A stretch of DNA of 54,171 bases, from the IMG/VR virus record IMGVR_UViG_3300008110_000118, positions 1 through 54,171 of that record; one strand, written 5' to 3'. Of this stretch, positions 47,996-54,171 are shown in pieces (position 1 is the first letter of the stretch; each line of letters opens with the position of its first letter). The stretch is from a virus. A program made the position numbers and the translations under genes. Below the pieces are notes generated by a model that saw only the letters and a program-made list of their open reading frames with translations, made no database searches and was not told the origin of the DNA.

Positions 47996-50900
47996 TTAAG
48001 CAATACCGTATGGAACCGGAACTTGTCTATTTATTATAACTCTTTGTATGACTAAATTATCTGTATATTTTCCACTAACTTGTGCGATAGATTGACTTAA
48101 TGAAGAGGTTGGTAATGAAGCATTTGCTCCAGGACCAGCTGGATTCCATAATACCCACTTTCCTTTTTTCCATTCGTAATAATTTCCATCTGCTGCTTTC
48201 TTTTTTTCTCCTTCTTGAGATCCTCTACCAAGTCCAAATCCTTGGAGTTCTCTAAAACTGGTGTTTTGTGTATCAGTTACTTTTAGTTCTTGATTCATTC
48301 CAAAAAGACCACCAGCAAGTTTTACAAACTTTCCATCTTTATAGACTACACCCTGATTTTTAGTTACTGGTGATACCGCAGTTTCATAATTTTCTTTAGC
48401 CTTTTCTCTTGCTAAAGGAGAGGATATTTTGTTTTTAGCACCAGTTACATATGAAGTTGGATTTTGTAATTTATTATTTTTATATACCTCAAAATGTAAA
48501 TGAGTTTGTTCTGTCCCACCTCTATAATACCTGTACAACCTTCCTATCTGTTCTCCACCATATACAGTATCTCCCACACGAATCGCTCCGGGAGTTACAT
48601 GTAAATATCGAGTTACTATACCTCCACCGTGATCTATTTCAATTGATCCTCCAGGATAAAGATTTCCATTTTCAACTTTAATTACTTTTCCAGTAGCCCA
48701 AGCAACGATAGGAGCCCTACTATCTTTTAATCTATGTTCAGTAAGATCTACACCTTGATGAGATCTCCCTCCTCTATTTGCTCCATAATTTTGATTTTGA
48801 GATGGGTCTCCGATACTTGTAGCTCCAGGTAATGGTAGAAATGTTTGCCCACTAACTTTACCTGTAAATGGTTCAGAATCTTGTTGAGTTACAGTACCTC
48901 TAACAATACTCTGATTAATCATTGCTGCTGTTAATTGTCCTTTTTTGAATTTACCTATGTTTGCTCCACCTGGTTCAAATCCAAATACGTGTTCATAACG
49001 ATTTACTTCAGTTGTGTCATCTAAATGATCTACACTTTTTTCGTAATCTACATTTCTAAAATTATCTCTAGGGCCTACAAAATCTCTTGCTTTTTGTTGA
49101 ATTCCAGTATTCAATAGTGCCGCAGCAACTCTGTCTACAATATTTCCACTGTAATTTTTATGCTTTTTTGCGAACTCAATAGCAGATTCTCTAGAATTTA
49201 TTTTATTCCATTCTGCTGCATTTCCATATGTTCTAACAGGTTGAAATTGACCTGGCTCAAGAATAACTTTTCTGATGCTTTTTGGCCATCCTGGTAATGC
49301 AACTCTATTATAAATTGCCTGGGCAACATCAGCAGCTCCCTGATAACCACCGTCAGGTTTTCCATTCTCAAAAAGTGCAGCAGTAGTCAATAACCAAAAA
49401 TCTGGACTATCGGATGAAACTTGTATATTTGATGGTCCAACATCTGGAGTTATACCTCCATCATCTTGATCTTTAACTCTAAATTCTCTATTTAAATTTT
49501 GAAGTACATCACTAAAAGATGAATTTATAGAAGAGATTAGTTTTTGTGAGATTTCATTGCCAACTTTCTTTCCAATATCTAAATTATCCAGTTTTAAATT
49601 TCTAGATGCAGGTATAGTCCCACCTTCCGCTCTTGTTAATATACTTGAAACATCTGTAAATAATTTTGAAATTTCACTATTAACAGAAGTTTGAATAACT
49701 GATCCAAACATATTTCCAATATCTACAGATAAATTTTTATCTGGTTTTTGTCCAAGAGTCATGTCAATACCAGCACCAAACATCGCTGCAGGAAGTCCAT
49801 TAAGAACATTATCATTCTTTTTTACTGCTCTAGATGCCCTCTTCAATAATCTTACAGGATTTCTCTTTTTCCTTCTAGATCCTTTTCCATAAATATCTTC
49901 AATTTTTTGCTTTCCTCCAACATCCTTTCCAACAATAGTCCTTTGTGGAGATATTTTATTTGGTTTTTTGACTCTCGTTACTTTTATACTCCTCCTAGGG
50001 GAAGTTCCAATTCTTTTTCCTCCTCTGGTAATACTTCCACCTTTTGCTTTTGCTTGAGTTTTTTTATTATTTCCTGCTACTAAAGTATCATATAATGCAC
50101 CGCCAACAATATCTCCAAGGATACCACCTAAAATAGTTCCAGCGAGTGGAATAGGAATAAAAGTTCCCAATGCAGAACCGATTGTAGCGCCAACTGCTTT
50201 TGCTGCTGCTCTTCCTGGTTTTTCGCCAGACCATAAAGCAAATAAGAAATCTACTAATCCACCAATAATTGGAATTCTACCTAAAGCTTTTCCAGCAATT
50301 TTAACTCCTGCTTTTCCAAGAGTTTTTGTTGCAAATCTTTGAGGAAGTTTTCCAAGACCTCTCTTAAATAAAGACCCCTTTTTTGCAGTTCTTGCTGCTA
50401 ACGACTCTGCTCCAGGTCTAATAGTAATTCCTTTTTTGAATCCTTTCTTTACTGCTGCCTCAGCTTGCTGAGGAGTTTTACCATTATTCAGGGCGTTTTC
50501 ATATATTTTTCTTGCATTAGGACCATATTGTTTTTGTATATTTCTGATTCTTGCGTTTCTAGTTCTATCTGCTGCTGTTGGTTTTCCTCCTCCACCATAC
50601 TGCCCTGGTGTTCCAGGTTTTCCGGGTTTTCCAGGTTTATCACTTCCACCCCCACCAATACTAGAACCCGCCATTGCGGCAATCAAAGCAAGATTTATAA
50701 ATGTATTAAAGTGTTTTGAAAAATCGTCAAATACTTTTTGAGCGTTTTCTCCACCTATTTGTTTTGTTAAATCTCTAACTTTGTCATATGCATTATATCC
50801 CCAATCAATAAAATCGACTACACCTTTTAAAATATTTCCAGCAAAATTCTCAACGAAATCTATAACTGGAAGTATTCTTTTAGAAAATTCTATTAATTTT

Positions 50901-51334
50901 GGAAATAAATCCGAAAATAATCTTCCTAAAATTGTCCAGAATAAAAACTTTTTAATTCTATCAATAAAACTTAAGTTAGGTAATGATGCTATTCCAGACG
51001 CTACATTTTTATTTGTTGATTTCTTTTCTAATTTTGATTCTCTTCTTTTTCTGGATTCTTTTTCTTGACCCTTTCTTTTATTATCTTGCTCTTTCTTTTG
51101 GAATAATGAACTTTTTGATAATACCCCTTGTATTTTTGAAATTATATTCTTTATTCCTAAAAGAGAATCCGAAGATATTCCACCAGAACCATCTCTCTTT
51201 AAATCATCAGATGTAGATTTTACATTCTTCTTTACACGGATATTACTCGAAGGTATCAAAACCTTCTTATTCTTCATTCTCGAAGAGAATGCTTTAGATG
51301 GAGGTAATAACTTTTTGGAATTTATTGTTGCCAT
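47996..51334 (-). CDS. Tail protein with SleB-like hydrolase and M23 peptidase domains, 1112 aa
   Basis: Basic N-terminal region; hydrophobic segment FLFWTILGRLFSDLFPKLIE (about 130-150); a short collagen-like stretch GKPGKPGTPG (about 235-243); hydrophobic loops near 355-415. Residues about 640-790 match cell-wall hydrolases of the SleB family (FWLLTTAALFENGK with Glu656; DVAQAIYNRV; ILEPGQFQPV). Residues about 840-965 are an M23 zinc endopeptidase (HQGVDL with His859 and Asp863; HLHFEVY with His947). It would cut peptidoglycan sugar-side and peptide-side bonds during DNA injection. The C-terminus PVPYGIA resembles SLGIA of the 915-aa protein. Confidence 0.85.
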   Translation of the reverse strand: MATINSKKLLPPSKAFSSRMKNKKVLIPSSNIRVKKNVKSTSDDLKRDGSGGISSDSLLGIKNIISKIQGVLSKSSLFQKKEQDNKRKGQEKESRKRRESKLEKKSTNKNVASGIASLPNLSFIDRIKKFLFWTILGRLFSDLFPKLIEFSKRILPVIDFVENFAGNILKGVVDFIDWGYNAYDKVRDLTKQIGGENAQKVFDDFSKHFNTFINLALIAAMAGSSIGGGGSDKPGKPGKPGTPGQYGGGGKPTAADRTRNARIRNIQKQYGPNARKIYENALNNGKTPQQAEAAVKKGFKKGITIRPGAESLAARTAKKGSLFKRGLGKLPQRFATKTLGKAGVKIAGKALGRIPIIGGLVDFLFALWSGEKPGRAAAKAVGATIGSALGTFIPIPLAGTILGGILGDIVGGALYDTLVAGNNKKTQAKAKGGSITRGGKRIGTSPRRSIKVTRVKKPNKISPQRTIVGKDVGGKQKIEDIYGKGSRRKKRNPVRLLKRASRAVKKNDNVLNGLPAAMFGAGIDMTLGQKPDKNLSVDIGNMFGSVIQTSVNSEISKLFTDVSSILTRAEGGTIPASRNLKLDNLDIGKKVGNEISQKLISSINSSFSDVLQNLNREFRVKDQDDGGITPDVGPSNIQVSSDSPDFWLLTTAALFENGKPDGGYQGAADVAQAIYNRVALPGWPKSIRKVILEPGQFQPVRTYGNAAEWNKINSRESAIEFAKKHKNYSGNIVDRVAAALLNTGIQQKARDFVGPRDNFRNVDYEKSVDHLDDTTEVNRYEHVFGFEPGGANIGKFKKGQLTAAMINQSIVRGTVTQQDSEPFTGKVSGQTFLPLPGATSIGDPSQNQNYGANRGGRSHQGVDLTEHRLKDSRAPIVAWATGKVIKVENGNLYPGGSIEIDHGGGIVTRYLHVTPGAIRVGDTVYGGEQIGRLYRYYRGGTEQTHLHFEVYKNNKLQNPTSYVTGAKNKISSPLAREKAKENYETAVSPVTKNQGVVYKDGKFVKLAGGLFGMNQELKVTDTQNTSFRELQGFGLGRGSQEGEKKKAADGNYYEWKKGKWVLWNPAGPGANASLPTSSLSQSIAQVSGKYTDNLVIQRVIINRQVPVPYGIA
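48028..48035 (-). promoter_or_regulatory. Possible late promoter octamer AATAAATA inside the 1112-aa gene
   Basis: The octamer lies in the last codons of the 1112-aa gene, 43 bases before the gp27-like ATG. It could be a late promoter for the hub genes, or simply the codons for Ile-Asn-Arg. Confidence 0.4.
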
Positions 51335-51335
51335 A

Positions 51336-54083
51336 TTATGCTATCCCTAAAGAAATTCTTGCTTTTTTTCTGGTTTCAATAGCACTTCTAGACATATCTA
51401 AAACTTCAAATGATGGAACGCTACTAGATTCTCTTACTGATGGTTTGGTTTTATTAGATTTATTCAATGGAATATCATGAACAATATCTGGCAACATTGT
51501 AACTCTTTGTCCAGGTGGTAAAGCTCGACTTTGAGGGCCAAGTCTAATTTGATTTAAAGTATCACTATATGTTCTCTGTAAAGATTCCGGAGATTTTACT
51601 GGTTGATTGTAATAACTTTTACCCTCTAAAGTTGGAAATGATGCCCATTCTGGAGCAATCATATTCATTGCAGATCGTGACAATCCACCTTTTCTGAGAG
51701 ATTGTAATGTTACACCTCTCATTTTCATTAATGCCCAAGCACCTTTATCTTGATTATCTGGGGTCATCAAGTCTGTTGGTTTCAACACTCTCATATTCAT
51801 AAGTTGTTGAAGAGTCCAAGGCATAAATTGATATGCTCCAGAAGCAGCAGATCTAACTTTTCCGCTACTATCCTTACCAAATCCTACTGCTCCTCCACCA
51901 AATCTTTTTGGAAGTCTGTCAGTATTCTGCATACTGATGACTTCTTTAACTGTCATTTGACGAATTGGTGCAGACCCAAATCCAAATAATGTATCGTATG
52001 AATTTTTAGTTTTTGCTGTTCCCTCGGCAACTCTGATAGTTCTTAACGCCGCTTGAACTTCAGGGAGTTTAAATTCAGGTAAAGGAAGAGATGGTTTTGG
52101 TGATGATGTAGAAGATGCTGGTCTAGCACCTGGAGTAATACCTCTTAATAAATTACCAACATTAGATAATGCATTTTGAACTCCACCAATAATTCCGCCA
52201 TTCTTAAATCCTTCAATATTTCCAGATACATTTATATTCTGTGGATTTACAAATTTAGTTCCATTTGGAACATAAGATGCTGGATGAACTCCAGTGTCTG
52301 CAGCAATTTGTGATTGTTGTTCTGGAGTTAATACAAGTTCTCCTGGAGATACAGCAACTCCACCTCCAGCAACGTTAGGAAGATATTGAGTATCTTGACC
52401 AGCACCAGATATTTTTGTTCCTGTTTTTCTATCTACAAGTCCGCTGAATATTTTTGCTCCACTGCTTGCTCCTTGAGTAAGTCCATAAGGAGTTGTTGGA
52501 CCCATATCTCCAACTCCACCAACTCCTTGAAGTCCTATTCCTCTTCCAGTTTGTGCTCTTGCTTTATTTTCTGCTTGAACTCCCGCCGCTTTTCTCTGAC
52601 CCGTTACTTCGTTTCCAAGGGCACCAGCTCCAGCCATTGCAGCAGGGAACCAAACAAATGGATTTGCAACAAAAGAAAGTAAAGGATTTTTTCCTTTAGG
52701 TCCTCCTGGCATTTTATTCATTTTAATAATGTTCCTAAGTTTAGGAATCAATCCAAGAAGTTTTGGAATAAATCTAGCAACAACTCCAATGAATGATCTT
52801 ACGAACAATCCAAATGGAGTTGCAAAAAGAACAAATGCTGCAAGTAAAGTAGGCCACCAATCTCTTAAAAATCTTTTTATTGAATCTACTTTCTTCTTAT
52901 TTTTTGGATCACTAAACCAATCTAACAATCTACCAACTGCTCTACCAAGCAAAGTAAAAGTTATAAATTTAATGATTCTATCAAGAATACCCTGAACTGG
53001 AGTAAATATCTTTTTTACCGTGCTTGAAAGTTTTTGTATAGAAGTTTCTAATGTACTTTCTTTTTCTTCCCTTCCTTTTCTTTCTTTCGATTTTCTTTCC
53101 ACTTCAGAGTTTTTTACTGATTGCTTATATTGATTTGAAAGTACAGAAAGAATTTTCTTTAATGAATCAATAATATTAAGTGAAGTTTTATTTGCTGTAT
53201 TATCAGTCTCTATTTTTGTATCTTCTTTTGGTTGCTTCTGTGGAATTACTGCAGTTCCAACTAGAAAAAACTTTTCTTTTGATACTTTTACAGGACCAGT
53301 TGCTCCAATATTTTCAGAAGTTATTTTTCTCTTTTTTACTTTAAATCTTCCTACTTTTCCCTTTACTCTTTTATATTCTCCAACCAATATTTCATCTTCT
53401 TCACTAGCAAGTTTTTTGCCCATCATTCTAGATTCAATCATTCTCGCTTTTAAGAGAGACTGATACGTTCCATAGTCTAAGTCAAAAATATCATCGATTC
53501 CAAGAAGTCTTAAAATTCTTTCATCAATATTTTCATTTACAGAATCTTCCTCTCTAGTTCCTTCATATATGGATAAAGCATTAGAAGATTTTTTAGGTGG
53601 CGGAGGAGGAGTTTTTGCTCCGGCACCAACAGAAACTTTTTGCTGCTTTGGTTTCTTTACCGATTCTTGATTTTGTTTTTCTTTTTGTCTTTCTTTTTGT
53701 AATAAAGTTAATCTTATTTCTATCTCTTCTTCTACATCTGCAATTACTTTCTTTACTCGATTATAGAATTTTATAACCGCTTCACAACCTTCTTCTAATT
53801 GCTTATAGAGTTCTGGATCGTGTTTAAAAGAAGGAAATTTCTTTGCCTGAGTATAATTTTTTACAGATAATCCAATAAATCTTAAATGACCGAATGCAGT
53901 ATCATACTTTGATGAAACTAAAAGTCCATATTCACTAAGAAATTCTTTGTCCTCACCATAAAACTTAACAAGACTGTCACTTACATTTTTAGATTTTTGA
54001 TACGAAAATCCAGGAGGAACTATTTTCCATATTTCCTCCTGGATCTTTTCTTTTTTGTAAGCAATCAGATCTTTTGAATCCAT
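51336..54083 (-). CDS. Tail protein with GH104-like lytic transglycosylase domain, 915 aa
   Basis: Helical N-terminus with coiled coils (about 95-150, 325-355), hydrophobic segments (LLAAFVLFATPFGLFVRSFI, 413-432; NPFVWFPAAMAGAGAL, 474-489) and a C-terminal domain (about 675-845) of the lambda-endolysin/GH104 type: LRTIRVAEGT with catalytic Glu687, AASGAYQFMPWTLQQL, TPDNQDKGAWALMKMRG, MNMIAPEWASFPTLEG. These are conserved in order. It would cleave glycan strands. Its hydrophobic middle and place beside the hub genes also fit a tape-measure role. Like the next gene it has an F-x-x-TLLGR segment, so the two may share an ancestor. Confidence 0.83.
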   Translation of the reverse strand: MDSKDLIAYKKEKIQEEIWKIVPPGFSYQKSKNVSDSLVKFYGEDKEFLSEYGLLVSSKYDTAFGHLRFIGLSVKNYTQAKKFPSFKHDPELYKQLEEGCEAVIKFYNRVKKVIADVEEEIEIRLTLLQKERQKEKQNQESVKKPKQQKVSVGAGAKTPPPPPKKSSNALSIYEGTREEDSVNENIDERILRLLGIDDIFDLDYGTYQSLLKARMIESRMMGKKLASEEDEILVGEYKRVKGKVGRFKVKKRKITSENIGATGPVKVSKEKFFLVGTAVIPQKQPKEDTKIETDNTANKTSLNIIDSLKKILSVLSNQYKQSVKNSEVERKSKERKGREEKESTLETSIQKLSSTVKKIFTPVQGILDRIIKFITFTLLGRAVGRLLDWFSDPKNKKKVDSIKRFLRDWWPTLLAAFVLFATPFGLFVRSFIGVVARFIPKLLGLIPKLRNIIKMNKMPGGPKGKNPLLSFVANPFVWFPAAMAGAGALGNEVTGQRKAAGVQAENKARAQTGRGIGLQGVGGVGDMGPTTPYGLTQGASSGAKIFSGLVDRKTGTKISGAGQDTQYLPNVAGGGVAVSPGELVLTPEQQSQIAADTGVHPASYVPNGTKFVNPQNINVSGNIEGFKNGGIIGGVQNALSNVGNLLRGITPGARPASSTSSPKPSLPLPEFKLPEVQAALRTIRVAEGTAKTKNSYDTLFGFGSAPIRQMTVKEVISMQNTDRLPKRFGGGAVGFGKDSSGKVRSAASGAYQFMPWTLQQLMNMRVLKPTDLMTPDNQDKGAWALMKMRGVTLQSLRKGGLSRSAMNMIAPEWASFPTLEGKSYYNQPVKSPESLQRTYSDTLNQIRLGPQSRALPPGQRVTMLPDIVHDIPLNKSNKTKPSVRESSSVPSFEVLDMSRSAIETRKKARISLGIA

Positions 54084-54171
54084 TTATCCGCCATTTTGTT
54101 GCTGCTTCATTTTCTCTTCTTCAAGGTGATTCTTGAGTAAAGTTACATAAATGTCTCTTTCCCAAGGCATC
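54084..54171 (-). CDS. C-terminal end of a tail-assembly gene (partial)
   Basis: An open frame enters from the window edge and ends at TAA 54084-54086, immediately before the 915-aa ATG. The last 28 residues, MPWERDIYVTLLKNHLEEEK followed by a Gln-rich end, resemble the C-termini of tail-assembly chaperones and of the T4 gp26/gp51 baseplate family (a PW-x-x-x-D/E-x-Y segment then a charged helix). The start and most of the gene lie outside the window. Confidence 0.6.
   Translation of the reverse strand, partial: MPWERDIYVTLLKNHLEEEKMKQQQNGG

Noticed and set aside
1-54171. Photosynthesis or carbon-metabolism genes common in cyanophages (psbA, hli, talC and others)
   Set aside because: I looked for their signature sequences among all frames and found none; only the sugar dehydratase and deformylase are metabolic-type genes here.

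Overview
This window looks like a segment of a T4-like cyanophage genome (a myovirus of marine Synechococcus or Prochlorococcus). No database search was possible, so that rests on pattern recognition. Every gene I can support lies on the minus strand, so transcription runs from high to low coordinates. Genes are AT-rich and tightly packed, often with 4-base ATGA overlaps. There are T4-type baseplate hub proteins, very long fibre proteins, a small tRNA set, late-promoter octamers of the form NATAAATA, a peptide deformylase and several 2-oxoglutarate/Fe(II) oxygenases. No photosynthesis genes are present in the window.

Layout from right to left, in the direction of transcription. (1) 54171-40791 is a late virion module: a gene end, two large tail proteins that carry cell-wall hydrolase domains (GH104-like; SleB-like plus M23 peptidase), gp27-like and gp5-like hub proteins, a beta-helix spike protein and tail-tip proteins. 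(2) 40801-38638 is a short unit behind consensus sigma70 promoters with tRNA-Leu(UAA), tRNA-Thr(UGU), tRNA-Ala(UGC), small proteins and a Mom-like acyltransferase, closed by a rho-independent terminator. (3) 38634-17994 is a second late module of fibres and decoration: a 1821-residue protein, a 1072-residue Ig-like and glycine-rich protein, a 1334-residue repetitive fibre, a 754-residue collagen-like protein with three 2-oxoglutarate/Fe(II) oxygenases around it, and a probable fibre-assembly protein. (4) 17939-1 holds mostly small early or middle genes: SprT-like metallopeptidase, SF2 helicase, dTDP-glucose 4,6-dehydratase-like enzyme, RlpA-like protein, a membrane-protein cluster, a PD-(D/E)xK nuclease overlapping an adenine methyltransferase, a polynucleotide-kinase-like P-loop protein, peptide deformylase, and many proteins of 25-110 residues.

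Three observations deserve most attention. First, seven boundaries between gene blocks carry one regulatory module of rigid geometry: GACA, 10 bases, TGGCACA, 29 or 30 bases, TATAAT; four copies have a strong inverted repeat in the last spacer. It divides the early/middle region into transcription blocks. Second, the collagen-like protein has Gly-X-Y triplets with proline in the Y position, the position used by prolyl 4-hydroxylases, and it sits among three predicted 2-oxoglutarate/Fe(II) oxygenases, which suggests a phage-encoded collagen-hydroxylation system. Third, possible DNA attack and protection functions are present: an overlapping nuclease-methyltransferase pair and a separate Mom-like gene.

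Many small genes below lie under the length of ordinary ORF calls. I called them from in-frame start and stop codons and from their ATGA overlaps with neighbours.
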